A stretch of 32,838 nt of DNA, from the NCBI GenBank assembly GCA_905479165.1, contig CAJQLK010000103.1, positions 1 through 32,838 on the forward strand. Reading direction: 5' to 3'. Below the pieces are notes generated by a model. That model ran no database searches. It saw nothing but the letters and a program-made list of their open reading frames with translations, and had not been told where the DNA came from. The position numbers and the translations under genes are program-made. How positions within the stretch are numbered: position 1 is the first letter of the stretch; every line of letters begins with the position of its first letter. This DNA comes from an uncultured Flavobacteriales bacterium (GTDB lineage: Bacteria > Bacteroidota > Bacteroidia > Flavobacteriales > BACL11). Shown piece after piece: positions 1 through 10,042 of this stretch.

Positions 1-461
1 ACATCAGGTTTACAATCTGCATTAGCACCAACATCAAGCAAAACTGTTACTCCTCCATCATTTCTTGGAATTAAAGTAGATATTGCTGGGCGTAAAATAC
101 CCTCAATTGCTTTCACAGAATAAAATCCTCCAACAAACATTGCTCCAGTATTTCCTGCTGATGCAAAGCCATCAATTTTACCTAAAGCTAAATATTGGAA
201 CCCTTTTGCTATTGAAGAATTGGGTTTTGACTTGAATGCTTTTGTAGGATGTTCTCCCATATCAATTACCTCAGAACAGTCAATTATTTCAAATTTATCT
301 GCACGTAGGCTATGTTGTTTTAACTCAGTTAGAATCTGAGATTCTTTACCAAATAAAACTACAGTAGTATCTTTTGGAAGTTCATTTAGAGCAAGAATTG
401 CCCCATGAACTGTTTTTTGAGGAGCATAATCTCCTCCCATAATATCTATACCGATTCTCAT
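1..461 (-). CDS. plsX: Phosphate acyltransferase PlsX (partial, C-terminus outside window)
   Basis: Minus-strand translation from 461 reads MRIGIDIMGGDYAPQKTVHGAILALNELPKDTTVVLFGK..., with ...SAGNTGAMFVGG...; lies directly after rpmF, a typical arrangement. Confidence 0.93.
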   Translation of the reverse strand, partial: MRIGIDIMGGDYAPQKTVHGAILALNELPKDTTVVLFGKESQILTELKQHSLRADKFEIIDCSEVIDMGEHPTKAFKSKPNSSIAKGFQYLALGKIDGFASAGNTGAMFVGGFYSVKAIEGILRPAISTLIPRNDGGVTVLLDVGANADCKPD

Positions 462-500
462 AAATAGATTGTAGTTTTAAAACGGTAAAACTACAAAATT

Positions 501-689
501 CTATTTAGGAGCAATTTCAGAAACTAATTTTCCTCTATAGTATAGTTTCCCCTCATGCTCATGAGCATGATGGTATAAATGAGATTCTCCAGTTTCTTGA
601 CAAACTTTAATTGTTTGAGTACTGGCTTTGTAATGAGTTCTTCTTTTGTCTCTTCTAGTTTTAGAAATTTTTCTTTTAGGATGTGCCAT
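501..689 (-). CDS. rpmF: 50S ribosomal protein L32
   Basis: 62 aa, [22 protein letters not shown]..., typical L32 N-terminus. Confidence 0.96.
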   Translation of the reverse strand: MAHPKRKISKTRRDKRRTHYKASTQTIKVCQETGESHLYHHAHEHEGKLYYRGKLVSEIAPK

Positions 690-702
690 TTTCTTTCTTT
701 TA

Positions 703-1221
703 CTATTTTATTTTTAAATTTTTTAATGCGTCCCATCTAGGATCTGACGACTTTTCTTCTACTTCTGTATATTTATTTACTAAATCTACCATTTCCTCAT
801 TGCATGTACTGTTTCCTTCTTCATCAAAAGGATGTTGTCGTTTATTGGGTAAATTTAAAATGATAATTTCAAAAATTAATTGCTTTAAATTAAGAGAGTT
901 TTCACTCTTTTTTATGTAAAAAATTTCATCAGTTGAGTGTAAATCTTCATCTGTAATTTTTAAAACAACATCAGTTTCAGCAGTAATATCTATGGAAATT
1001 TCTTCAGTGCAAATATCGCAAAGCTGATTGTTTATTTTCCCATCAATTCTAAGTTTTAATCCAAGTTTATTACCATCTTTATCTAGTAAAGCTGTAGCAA
1101 TAATATCTGCATGTTCAACATCTGACAATGTAAATGCCTCAAAGAACTGGTCTTTAATATCAAAAGAAAAAGAGTTTATACCATTGGTAAGAGCTCCTAA
1201 TTTTATTATAAAATCATTCAT
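703..1221 (-). CDS. DUF177 (YceD-like) protein; start chosen at 1221 ([14 protein letters not shown]...) rather than 1266
   Basis: Contains [15 protein letters not shown]177-L32-PlsX gene order; a TAnnTTTG -7 motif lies inside the longer ORF. Confidence 0.85.
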   Translation of the reverse strand: MNDFIIKLGALTNGINSFSFDIKDQFFEAFTLSDVEHADIIATALLDKDGNKLGLKLRIDGKINNQLCDICTEEISIDITAETDVVLKITDEDLHSTDEIFYIKKSENSLNLKQLIFEIIILNLPNKRQHPFDEEGNSTCNEEMVDLVNKYTEVEEKSSDPRWDALKNLKIK

Positions 1222-1243
1222 TCCCCTGAATTTTAAAGGACTG

Positions 1244-1251
1244 CAAAGATA
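1244..1251 (-). promoter_or_regulatory. Bacteroidota-type -7 element TATCTTTG for the DUF177-rpmF-plsX operon
   Basis: Exact TAnnTTTG on minus strand, 22 nt upstream of the proposed start at 1221; -33 element weak. Confidence 0.5.
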
Positions 1252-1280
1252 CAAATTTATTTGCACTTAGCAGATTAAGT

Positions 1281-2318
1281 TTACTTTTTGCTTTTAAACT
1301 CTAAAGGATTCTCGTTTAAGAGTTTAAACTCTACTCTTTTTTTATAAATTTCACATGCTAAAAATACTGCTTCACGGAATGATCTTTCGTTAGCATTTCC
1401 TTTACCAGCAACATCATAAGCTATTCCATGAACTGGTGATGTTCGTACAATATTTAATCCAGCAGTAAAGTTAATCCCCTCATCAAATGAAAGTGTTTTA
1501 AATGCTGTTAATCCTTGGTCATGATACATGGATAAAATTCCATCAAATTTTTTTAAGTTATTACTTATAAAAAAACTATCAGCAGGATAAGGGCCAAAAG
1601 CCATTATACCCTCCTCTTTTAATTTTTTTACTGTTGGAGTGATAGTCTCGTTTTCTTCAGCCCCTAACAATCCTTCTTCTCCAGCATGAGGGTTTAATCC
1701 TAGTATTGCAATTTTGGGTTTTCTAATTCCAAAATCTTTAATTAAGGAAGTATTTAATAATTGCGTTTTTTTAAAGATATTAGCAGTAGTAATGTGTTTT
1801 TTCACATCAGTTAATGGCACATGTCCTGTTACAAATGCAATGCGCATAAGTTCGCTAACCATTAGCATCAATGATTCGCCTTCAAAGTTGCCTTGCAAAA
1901 ACTCAGTATGCCCAATAAAACTACCTACTTTTGCTTGTATAGAAGCTTTATTAATGGGCGCAGTTACTAGCACATCAATCTTTCCTTTTTTTAATACTTC
2001 TGCTGCCTTTTTGATTGATTCAAAGGACTTTTCACCACTAACGTTAGTTGCTTCACCAAATTTTACTTCTACATCGTCATTCCAAATATTTAAAAGATTT
2101 ATATTATCTAGTTTTACATCTTCAATTTTATTAATGATGTTAAAATTAAAATCGTTTATTTCAATTGCCTTTTTATGTTTTGCTACAACTTTTGATGATC
2201 CAAATACAATTGGAGTACAAAAATCCAACATCCTTTTATCTTTAAAAGTTTTGATTATTGTTTCTAAACCAATTCCATTTAAATCCCCTATTGAAATCCC
2301 AACTTTAATCTTTGACAT
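1281..2318 (-). CDS. pdxA: 4-hydroxythreonine-4-phosphate dehydrogenase
   Basis: 345 aa, VGISIGDLNGIGLE, TAPINKASI, GLNPHAGEEGLLG, MYHDQGLTAFK, RTSPVHGIAYD motifs. Confidence 0.95.
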   Translation of the reverse strand: MSKIKVGISIGDLNGIGLETIIKTFKDKRMLDFCTPIVFGSSKVVAKHKKAIEINDFNFNIINKIEDVKLDNINLLNIWNDDVEVKFGEATNVSGEKSFESIKKAAEVLKKGKIDVLVTAPINKASIQAKVGSFIGHTEFLQGNFEGESLMLMVSELMRIAFVTGHVPLTDVKKHITTANIFKKTQLLNTSLIKDFGIRKPKIAILGLNPHAGEEGLLGAEENETITPTVKKLKEEGIMAFGPYPADSFFISNNLKKFDGILSMYHDQGLTAFKTLSFDEGINFTAGLNIVRTSPVHGIAYDVAGKGNANERSFREAVFLACEIYKKRVEFKLLNENPLEFKSKK

Positions 2319-3754
2319 TATGCTCTGTTTTTAATGAATTGGTATAATAATCTCACTCCCATTCCTGTCGCTCCTTTTCCTCTGTAGCCATATTTAGCCT
2401 TTACAAAAGTAGGCCCTGCAATATCCAAATGAATCCAAGGATATTCAATAAAATGAGCTAGGAATTTTCCTGCTGTAATAGCGCCACCAGCTGGCCCTCC
2501 TAAGTTTTTAATATCTGCAACATCGGATTTTATAAGCTCATCATAATCCGACCAAAATGGCATTTCTGCTAATCGCTCGTGAGTTTCGCCTCCAATCTTT
2601 TTTAAATTTTTGTGTTCCTTTTCAGCTCCTTGTTGCATGCTTACAATTCCGTAATGACCAATTGCAGTTGCTGCTGCACCCGTTAAGGTTGCTAAATCAA
2701 TAACTAATTCAGGCTTATATTTTTTTGCAAAACTAAGTGCATCAGCAAGCACTAATCTCCCTTCAGCATCTGTATTTAATACCTCTACAGTTGTTCCGTC
2801 ATGCATAGTAATTACATCACCAGGTGCATAAGCATTTCCTGAAGGTCGGTTGTCAGTTGCAGGAACTAAAGCAACAACATATTTGTCTAATTTATTGGCA
2901 GCAATTGCATTCATAGCTCCAATTACGGTACCAGCTCCACCCATGTCAACCTTCATCATGTCCATGGAGTTTGCTGTTGGCTTTAAGCTCAATCCTCCAG
3001 TATCATATACAATTCCTTTTCCTACTAAAATAATAGGTTGCTTGTTGGTTGCATTTTTTGGTTTCCATTCCATAATTGTGAATGTTGGCTCATCAATACT
3101 TCCTTTGTTTACTGCCAAAAGCCCTCCCATTTTTAAAGATTCTATCTTCTTTTTATTGAAAACAGTAACTTTCATGCCATGTTCTCCTCCTGATTGAACA
3201 GCAGACTCACCTAGTTCTTTTGCGGTAAGGTGTGAGAATGGTTCATTAATTAAATCTCTTGTAAGGTAAACTGAATCAATAGTGTTTTCTAGTTCTGCAA
3301 CATCTTCCTTAATCTCATCATGATTTGATAGGTAGATATTTTCTAGTTTATTTGGTTTTGGATCCGTTTTGTGCTTTGTAAAAGTATAATTAGCTAATGC
3401 TAATCCTTCAGTAAGTAACAATGCTTTTTCTTTATCTTCAATAGTAAAAAGAACATGAACAGTAGTTTCGTCCTTTACTAATGCTTGTAATTTATCCCCA
3501 AGCAATCTGATATCTTCAGCAGCTTTGTTTTTGTCTTTTTCATCCTTAATATTAACTATATGAACAAAACGCACTAATTGATTAATACTTATAATTGTTT
3601 TATCATCTTTAATTTGTTTTTGGACATATTCTTTTTCATCATCATTAAGAAATAAGTCGCTAGAAGAAGATTTAGAAGCATGAAAAATAATTATATTTTC
3701 AGTGAAAATACCTTCTTCATTTTTTGTTGGATTGATTTTAATTGTAGTCTTCAT
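2318..3754 (-). CDS. Leucyl aminopeptidase (M17 family); start placed at 3754 (MKTTIKINPTKNEEG)
   Basis: VGKGIVYDTGGLSLKP and NTDAEGRLVLADAL metal-binding/catalytic M17 motifs; stop overlaps pdxA start (TAATG). Confidence 0.92.
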   Translation of the reverse strand: MKTTIKINPTKNEEGIFTENIIIFHASKSSSSDLFLNDDEKEYVQKQIKDDKTIISINQLVRFVHIVNIKDEKDKNKAAEDIRLLGDKLQALVKDETTVHVLFTIEDKEKALLLTEGLALANYTFTKHKTDPKPNKLENIYLSNHDEIKEDVAELENTIDSVYLTRDLINEPFSHLTAKELGESAVQSGGEHGMKVTVFNKKKIESLKMGGLLAVNKGSIDEPTFTIMEWKPKNATNKQPIILVGKGIVYDTGGLSLKPTANSMDMMKVDMGGAGTVIGAMNAIAANKLDKYVVALVPATDNRPSGNAYAPGDVITMHDGTTVEVLNTDAEGRLVLADALSFAKKYKPELVIDLATLTGAAATAIGHYGIVSMQQGAEKEHKNLKKIGGETHERLAEMPFWSDYDELIKSDVADIKNLGGPAGGAITAGKFLAHFIEYPWIHLDIAGPTFVKAKYGYRGKGATGMGVRLLYQFIKNRA

Positions 3755-3763
3755 AATATTGTG

Positions 3764-3771
3764 TAATTTTG
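3764..3771 (+). promoter_or_regulatory. -7 element TAATTTTG for the mqnC operon
   Basis: Exact TAnnTTTG 23 nt upstream of ATG at 3795; -33 only partial (ATTG at 3741-3744). Confidence 0.4.
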
Positions 3772-3777
3772 AACGCA

Positions 3778-3785
3778 CAAAACTA
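3778..3785 (-). promoter_or_regulatory. -7 element TAGTTTTG for leucyl aminopeptidase
   Basis: Exact TAnnTTTG on minus strand, 23 nt upstream of start 3754; no clear -33. Confidence 0.38.
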
Positions 3786-3794
3786 AGTAATTTT

Positions 3795-4916
3795 ATGGAT
3801 AGTAAGCTATTGCTTGAAAGGGCATTGAAAAAAGAATTTTTAACAGCAGAAGAGGGGCAATTTCTATATGAAAATGTACCTACTGCCGACTTGATGTGGG
3901 TGGCAAATGAATTAAGACAAATGCAGGTTCCTGGAAATGTAGTTACTTGGCAAATTGACAGAAATGTAAATACCACTAATGCTTGTACTGCAAATTGTAA
4001 ATTCTGTAATTTTTTCCGTCATCCTAAGCATGAAGAAGTGTATGTAACGGATATGGAAACTTATAAGGTGAAAATTGAAGAAACTATAAAATATGGTGGC
4101 GATCAGTTGCTGTTGCAAGGAGGGCATCATCCTGGTTTAGGATTGGATTATTATACAAAACTATTCCGTGATTTAAAAGTCCTTTATCCAAGCATAAAAC
4201 TACACGCACTTGGTCCACCTGAAGTAGCGCACATTTGTAAAATTGGCGGACACACACATTTGCATGCGTTAACTGAGTTAAAAGCAGCAGGAATGGACAG
4301 TATGCCAGGAGCAGGGGCAGAAATTTTAAGCGATAGAGTAAGGCGTTTAATTTCCAAAGGAAAATGTACTGGGCAAGAGTGGTTGGATGTAATGAAAGTG
4401 GCACATAAAGTAGGGCTTACCACATCAGCAACTATGATGTTTGGCCATATTGAAACGATAGAAGAACGCTTTGATCATTTGGTGAGAATAAGAGAAGTGC
4501 AAGCTCAAAAACCTAAAGATGAAAACGGATTTTTAGCCTTTATTCCTTGGCCATTTATGGATGATGGAACGCTTTTGCAAAGAGTTAAGGGAATCAATAA
4601 TGAAACTTCAGCAGATGAATATATGCGCATGATTGCTATTTGTAGAATTATGTTACCGAATATTAAAAATATTCAAACTTCATGGCTTACTGTTGGGGCA
4701 GATACTGCACAACTTACTTTGCACGGAGGGGCAAACGATATGGGATCAATCATGATTGAGGAAAATGTAGTTTCAGCTGCAGGAGCACCCCATAGGTTTA
4801 CGGCTAATAGCATACAGGAATGCATAAAGGAAGCAGGCTTTGAACCACAACTAAGAACTCAGCATTATGTGGAAAGAGAAATGCCAGAAATGGAACAGCA
4901 AGTAATAGACTATTAA
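3795..4916 (+). CDS. mqnC: Dehypoxanthine futalosine cyclase (radical SAM), futalosine menaquinone pathway
   Basis: DRNVNTTNACTANCKFCNFFR radical-SAM CX3CX2C and PGAGAEILSDRVR; start at ATG 3795 (MDSKLLLERALKKEF). Confidence 0.88.
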   Translation: MDSKLLLERALKKEFLTAEEGQFLYENVPTADLMWVANELRQMQVPGNVVTWQIDRNVNTTNACTANCKFCNFFRHPKHEEVYVTDMETYKVKIEETIKYGGDQLLLQGGHHPGLGLDYYTKLFRDLKVLYPSIKLHALGPPEVAHICKIGGHTHLHALTELKAAGMDSMPGAGAEILSDRVRRLISKGKCTGQEWLDVMKVAHKVGLTTSATMMFGHIETIEERFDHLVRIREVQAQKPKDENGFLAFIPWPFMDDGTLLQRVKGINNETSADEYMRMIAICRIMLPNIKNIQTSWLTVGADTAQLTLHGGANDMGSIMIEENVVSAAGAPHRFTANSIQECIKEAGFEPQLRTQHYVEREMPEMEQQVIDY

Positions 4917-4917
4917 T

Positions 4918-5505
4918 ATGTTTACAGGAATTATAGAGCAATTAGCTGAGGTAGTAAAAGTAGAAAGTGAAGAGAGTAATTTTCATATTACTTTAAAATC
5001 AAACATTACAAATGAGTTAAAGATAGACCAAAGTGTGTCGCATAATGGCGTATGCTTAACGGTGGTTACCATTAATGGTGATGAATATACAGTTACCGCT
5101 ATTAAGGAAACTCTGGAAAAATCCAATATTGGTTTGCTAGTAGTTGGTAGTAAAGTAAACATGGAAAGATGCCTAAAAGTAGGGGCTAGGCTTGACGGAC
5201 ATATGGTACAAGGTCATGTTGATCAAACAGCAAAGTGTGTAGGAGTTAAAGAAGAAAAAGGTTCGTTTGTGTATACTTTTAAGCACAAGAAGATACAGGG
5301 CATGACAGTTGAGAAAGGTTCGGTTTGTGTTAATGGGGTTAGCCTTACGGTTGTTAATTCCAAGGATACTTCTTTTTCGGTAGCTATTATTCCTTATACG
5401 CATGAGCATACTAATTTTAATGAGTTTGAAGAAGGTACAGTAGTAAATATAGAATATGATATACTAGGAAAGTATATTTCAAAAATGTTTTTAAATAATA
5501 TATAA
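4918..5505 (+). CDS. ribE: Riboflavin synthase alpha chain
   Basis: MFTGIIEQLAEV, SHNGVCLTV, GHMVQGHVDQ, GVSLTVV duplicated-lumazine-domain motifs. Confidence 0.95.
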   Translation: MFTGIIEQLAEVVKVESEESNFHITLKSNITNELKIDQSVSHNGVCLTVVTINGDEYTVTAIKETLEKSNIGLLVVGSKVNMERCLKVGARLDGHMVQGHVDQTAKCVGVKEEKGSFVYTFKHKKIQGMTVEKGSVCVNGVSLTVVNSKDTSFSVAIIPYTHEHTNFNEFEEGTVVNIEYDILGKYISKMFLNNI

Positions 5506-5507
5506 AG

Positions 5508-6413
5508 ATGAAAATGAAGCCAACATTATTAATTTTAGCAGCAGGAATGGGAAGCCGATATGGTGGATTGAAACAAATAGATGGAATAGGCCCAAATGAA
5601 GAACCAATTATTGAGTACTCAATTTATGATGCCATCAATTCAGGATTTGGAAAGATAGTATTTGTAATCAGAAGAGAATTTGATGAGGCATTTCGTACTC
5701 GCTTTGATAAGTTTGCTGATAAAATCGCTATTGAATATGTGTATCAGCCTGTAAATGTAAAAGTGGATGGAATTACTACTATTGAGCGCACAAAACCTTG
5801 GGGGACATCACATGCAGTGCTAGTAGCAAAAGATGTTATAAACGAACCCTTTGCCGTAATTAATGCGGATGATTATTATGGTGCTGGTTCTTTCCAGTTG
5901 ATTGCTGATTTCTTAACCAAAGATTGCTCTCCATCATTGATGGCTATGGTTGGCTATACTTTGCATAATACCTTGTCCGAACACGGTACAGTAAACAGAG
6001 GCGTATGTGAGGTGGATACTGATAATAACCTTGTTGAGGTGATTGAGAGAACAAAGATTGCCGCACAAAATGGAGTTGTGAACTATAATGTAGGAAGTGA
6101 TGAGGCACTTGGAGCAGTAGATAGAAATGTACCCGTTTCCATGAACTATTGGGGTTTTCATCCTTCTATATTCAATGAAATTGAAAAAGGATTGCATGAT
6201 TTTATGAGAGCAAATCCTGATAACCCAACTGCTGAATACTACATACCGAATATTGTTACTGACATGATAGTAAGTAAGCAAATGGCTGTGCGTGTAATCC
6301 CTACTGATGATAATTGGTTTGGGGTAACTTACAAAGAAGATAAACCAATGGCAGTTGCTGCAATTACTAAGTGCATTGCTGATGGTGTTTACCCAACAAA
6401 TCTTTGGAGTTAA
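5508..6413 (+). CDS. Nucleotidyltransferase family protein (sugar-NTP transferase-like)
   Basis: LLILAAGMGSRYGGLKQ signature; VINADDYYG. Confidence 0.82.
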   Translation: MKMKPTLLILAAGMGSRYGGLKQIDGIGPNEEPIIEYSIYDAINSGFGKIVFVIRREFDEAFRTRFDKFADKIAIEYVYQPVNVKVDGITTIERTKPWGTSHAVLVAKDVINEPFAVINADDYYGAGSFQLIADFLTKDCSPSLMAMVGYTLHNTLSEHGTVNRGVCEVDTDNNLVEVIERTKIAAQNGVVNYNVGSDEALGAVDRNVPVSMNYWGFHPSIFNEIEKGLHDFMRANPDNPTAEYYIPNIVTDMIVSKQMAVRVIPTDDNWFGVTYKEDKPMAVAAITKCIADGVYPTNLWS

Positions 6414-7574
6414 ATGAGAAATAAGATACTATTATTAGGTTCTGGAGAGTTAGGAAAGGAAGTAGCAATTGCCATGCAAAGATTGGGACAATATGTTATT
6501 GCGGTAGATAATTACGAGAATGCTCCTGCTATGCAAGTGGCACATGAGTTTGAAGTCATCAATATGTTAGATGGTGATGAGTTGGACAGAATAGTTACCA
6601 AACATAAGCCTGACTTTATTGTTCCTGAAGTTGAGAGTATCCGTACAGAAAGATTTTACGATTATGAAAAGCAAGGATTTACTGTAATTCCTTCTGCTAA
6701 GGCTGCAAACTTTACTATGAACCGAAAAGCAATCCGTGATTTGGCAGCTATTGATTTAGGAGTGAAAACGGCTAAATACAAATACGCTACTTCTTACCAA
6801 GAGCTGAAAGAAGGAGTTGCTTTTACTGGTATGCCTTGTGTGGTAAAACCCTTAATGTCAAGTTCAGGAAAAGGACAGTCTGTAATAAAAACGGAAGAAG
6901 ATATTGAGAAAGCATGGAATTATGCTTTGGAAGGTTCAAGAGGAGATTTGATGGAAGTAATTGTTGAGGCCTTTATTGATTTTGATTATGAAATCACGCT
7001 TTTAACCTTAACACAAAATAATGGAAATACGCTTTTTTGTCCGCCAATAGGACATAGGCAAGAAAGAGGAGATTACCAAGAAAGTTGGCAACCCATGACT
7101 ATGGATTCTGTGCATTTAAAACAGGCAGAAGCAATAGCCAATAAAGTAACAAAAGCACTTGGTGGTAGCGGAATATGGGGAGTAGAATTCTTTATAGGAA
7201 AAGAGGGAGTTTATTTTTCTGAGCTTTCCCCAAGACCACATGATACTGGAATGGTTACGCTTGCTGGTACACAAAACTTTACGGAATTTGAATTGCACGC
7301 TCGTGCAATATTAGGAATTCCTGTTTTGCATATTCCACTGATAACAAATGGGGCTTCAGCTGTAGTATTAGCTGATAAAGAAAATAATAACTTCCCTACT
7401 TTTACAGGATTAAATGAGGCAGCCGTATTCCCAAATACAGACTTTAAAATTTTTGGGAAACCTACAACACGCCCTTACAGAAGAATGGCAGTTGCATTGG
7501 CACATGGCATTGAAAACACTATTATATTAGTAGAAAAAGCAAAAGAGGTTGCTGCTAAAATAAAAGTGAGTTAG
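6414..7574 (+). CDS. purT: Formate-dependent phosphoribosylglycinamide formyltransferase (ATP-grasp)
   Basis: [59 protein letters not shown]. Confidence 0.95.
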   Translation: MRNKILLLGSGELGKEVAIAMQRLGQYVIAVDNYENAPAMQVAHEFEVINMLDGDELDRIVTKHKPDFIVPEVESIRTERFYDYEKQGFTVIPSAKAANFTMNRKAIRDLAAIDLGVKTAKYKYATSYQELKEGVAFTGMPCVVKPLMSSSGKGQSVIKTEEDIEKAWNYALEGSRGDLMEVIVEAFIDFDYEITLLTLTQNNGNTLFCPPIGHRQERGDYQESWQPMTMDSVHLKQAEAIANKVTKALGGSGIWGVEFFIGKEGVYFSELSPRPHDTGMVTLAGTQNFTEFELHARAILGIPVLHIPLITNGASAVVLADKENNNFPTFTGLNEAAVFPNTDFKIFGKPTTRPYRRMAVALAHGIENTIILVEKAKEVAAKIKVS

Positions 7575-8878
7575 AGACTAGCTTCACCAAAGTAAAATTC
7601 CAATACTTTCAATTTGAAAATATAATTGTATTTCGTTTTTATCAATTCGGATTGTGCAGCTTCATATCTTTGCCCTGCTTGTAAAAAATTAAAGGTATTC
7701 ATTCCTCCATTATCAAAGCGTTCCTTAGCATGCTGATAAGCTAGTTTACGCGCTTTCAAGGTTTTTTCAGCTGCCTGATGTGCTTTTAAAGAACCTTTTG
7801 CATCATTATAAGCTTGGTTAATTGTATTTTCTAAATCTAATTTCACTTGCTCCAAAGCATAAGTTGATTTCTGAATATTAATTTTATTTCTACTGATATT
7901 TGTATTATTTGTCATTCCATTAAAAATAGGAATTGAAAGATTCAGCCCAAATACTTGCCCAGCCTTAGCAGGAAAAACAATAATATTTGAATCATCATTA
8001 GACCCATTAAATAATACTCCGGAGTTATAAGAATAAGACCCACTTAGTTTTGGCAAGACATTCCCTCTAGAAATGGCTAAATTCTTTTTTGCAATTTTTA
8101 GATTTGTTTCTGCTAATTTAACATCATTGCGTTTAGCCACAGCGGTTAAATAGATGGAATTTACATTTGTATTCAGTATTGTTGATTTAGGAATAATTGC
8201 TGTTTCCTGTGCTATTTCAAAATTATCAACCTTAGAAATAAGTAGCAATTGTGCCAAGGAAATTTTTGAAAGTTGATAGTTGTTTTCGGCCACTACTACA
8301 TTTTGTTCAATAGTAGCAACATTTGCTTCAATTTCTAGTACATCTCCTTGAGGGATGATTCCAGTATTTAGGCGTTCCTTTGCAATAATTAACTCCTCAT
8401 TTGCAACATTTAATTGTGATTTTTGAACTCCTAAACTTTCTCGATTAAATAGGATTTGCAAGTAAGAGTTAGCCACCAATAAGGAAATATTTTCCTTCAT
8501 ATCCTCTAATTGATATTGACTAGCTAAAATGCTCAGATTGGCACGGTATAGTTGTTGAATATTCTGTAACCCATTAAATAAATGAATTCCTACATTTGCT
8601 GACGTAGTTGTCATATTCTCTAACGGGTCAGTCGTAAAGTTTTGATTAAGCCCAACATTCCAAGAATGAGAGCTTCCTAAATTAAGGCTTGGTAAAAAGT
8701 TAGCAATGGCTGTAGTTTTACTTAAGCTTGTACTTTTCATATCAGCCTGTGATTGCTTAATGGAAATGTTTTTATCGATAGCACGGTTCACACATTTTTC
8801 CAAGGTCCACACTTCTTGGGCTTGTACGCTTATACTTAGTAATAAAAGTAGAGTACTTAATTTTAATATTTTCATCAT
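7571..8878 (-). CDS. TolC-family outer membrane efflux protein
   Basis: Signal peptide; [33 protein letters not shown] repeat pattern; downstream of HlyD/MacB-like genes. Confidence 0.88.
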   Translation of the reverse strand: MMKILKLSTLLLLLSISVQAQEVWTLEKCVNRAIDKNISIKQSQADMKSTSLSKTTAIANFLPSLNLGSSHSWNVGLNQNFTTDPLENMTTTSANVGIHLFNGLQNIQQLYRANLSILASQYQLEDMKENISLLVANSYLQILFNRESLGVQKSQLNVANEELIIAKERLNTGIIPQGDVLEIEANVATIEQNVVVAENNYQLSKISLAQLLLISKVDNFEIAQETAIIPKSTILNTNVNSIYLTAVAKRNDVKLAETNLKIAKKNLAISRGNVLPKLSGSYSYNSGVLFNGSNDDSNIIVFPAKAGQVFGLNLSIPIFNGMTNNTNISRNKINIQKSTYALEQVKLDLENTINQAYNDAKGSLKAHQAAEKTLKARKLAYQHAKERFDNGGMNTFNFLQAGQRYEAAQSELIKTKYNYIFKLKVLEFYFGEASL

Positions 8879-8887
8879 CTTATTTTT

Positions 8888-10006
8888 TTAATGTACTTCA
8901 ACACTTACTCCTAACTTTTTCTTAGCTTTAGTTTCGTTCCATATTTTTATTTTATCCTCTTTTGTAATTCCTGAAAGTATCTCAGCATTTATTCCGTCAG
9001 AAAGTCCAAGTTCTATTTCTCTTCTTTCAAATTCTTGCTCGCCAATTTCAACTTCAATATAGGCTTCTTTTGTTTTCAAATCATATTGCAAAAGCGCTTC
9101 ACTTATCGCAATTACACTGTCTCTTCTTTCTGTTACTATTGATGCGTTGGCACTGTATCCTGCTCTTACAAAGTATTCATCATCTAGGTATACTTCCCCT
9201 TCAATTTTGAATTGTACAGCTCCAGCTTCCTCTATTCCTTTTGGAGCAATAAATTTTAGTTTTGCAGCATATTCTTTATCCTCAATAGCGGCAAGTGTAA
9301 CTACAAGTGGCATGTCTTGTTTTAGTTGCCCAACTTCAGCTTCATCTACTTTCCCTTCAAAAATCATGATATTTAAATCAGCAATAGTAGCAATAGTTGT
9401 TCCAGCATTAAAGGTGTTGGCCTGGATAACTTGGTCTCCTTTTTTTACTGGAATTTCAAGAACGGTACCTGTTACTGTTGCACGAATATTCGTGTTGGCT
9501 ATACTGGAGCCTCCTGCCGAACCTAATTTAATAATTTGCAAATCACTTTTTGCATTTTCCAAATCCTGTACCGATTGATTGTATTTCAGTTCAATGCTAT
9601 TATATTCTTGTTCTGAGATAATTCCTTTTGAATACAAAGTTTTATTTCTATCAAATTCTGACTGCATATTTGTTAAAATATATTCAGAATTTTTTACTCG
9701 ACCTTGTGCATTGTTCAGGCTTTGTTCGTTAGGAACAACTTTAATGATTGCCAGTAAATCCCCGGCGTTAACTTTCTCTCCCTCTTGCACCATGATTTTT
9801 TCAATAATACCAGCAATTTGAGGTTTTATTTCTACTTCATCTTCAGGAACTACTTTGCCTGTAGCTACTATTTTATTTTCAATAGTGGCTACTGTAAGCG
9901 TAGTAGTTTCATAATCTAATAAGGCCTTACTATTAGATTTGATAAAGAAGGCGCTTGCGTAAACAATACCTGTAACTAAAACTGCTATTCCAATTTTCTT
10001 TTTCAT
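8888..10006 (-). CDS. Periplasmic adaptor subunit (HlyD/RND-MFP family)
   Basis: Single N-terminal TM; ATGKVVPEDEVEIKPQIAGIIEKIMVQEGEKVNAGDLLAII biotinyl-lipoyl-like hairpin. Confidence 0.9.
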   Translation of the reverse strand: MKKKIGIAVLVTGIVYASAFFIKSNSKALLDYETTTLTVATIENKIVATGKVVPEDEVEIKPQIAGIIEKIMVQEGEKVNAGDLLAIIKVVPNEQSLNNAQGRVKNSEYILTNMQSEFDRNKTLYSKGIISEQEYNSIELKYNQSVQDLENAKSDLQIIKLGSAGGSSIANTNIRATVTGTVLEIPVKKGDQVIQANTFNAGTTIATIADLNIMIFEGKVDEAEVGQLKQDMPLVVTLAAIEDKEYAAKLKFIAPKGIEEAGAVQFKIEGEVYLDDEYFVRAGYSANASIVTERRDSVIAISEALLQYDLKTKEAYIEVEIGEQEFERREIELGLSDGINAEILSGITKEDKIKIWNETKAKKKLGVSVEVH

Positions 10007-10042
10007 AATATTTAATTTATTGTTATTTTTTTTAGTCGTTTA

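Noticed and set aside
1714-2334. 206-aa plus-strand ORF
   Set aside because: Antisense to pdxA; low-complexity Ser/Phe/Ile composition typical of the reverse strand of an AT-rich gene
3702-3794. N-terminal extension of the mqnC ORF in the track (MKIPSSFFVGLILIVVFIIL...)
   Set aside because: Antisense to the start of the leucyl aminopeptidase; conserved MqnC sequence begins at MDSKLLLERALKKEF (3795)
3755-3976. N-terminal extension of the leucyl aminopeptidase ORF
   Set aside because: Antisense to mqnC; the protein plausibly begins MKTTIKINPTKNEEG at 3754
4084-4423. Minus-strand ORFs of 106 and 79 aa
   Set aside because: Lie entirely antisense to mqnC, with no recognisable domain
9147-9821. 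143-aa and 80-aa plus-strand ORFs
   Set aside because: Antisense to the HlyD-like gene; Ser/Phe-rich shadow ORFs
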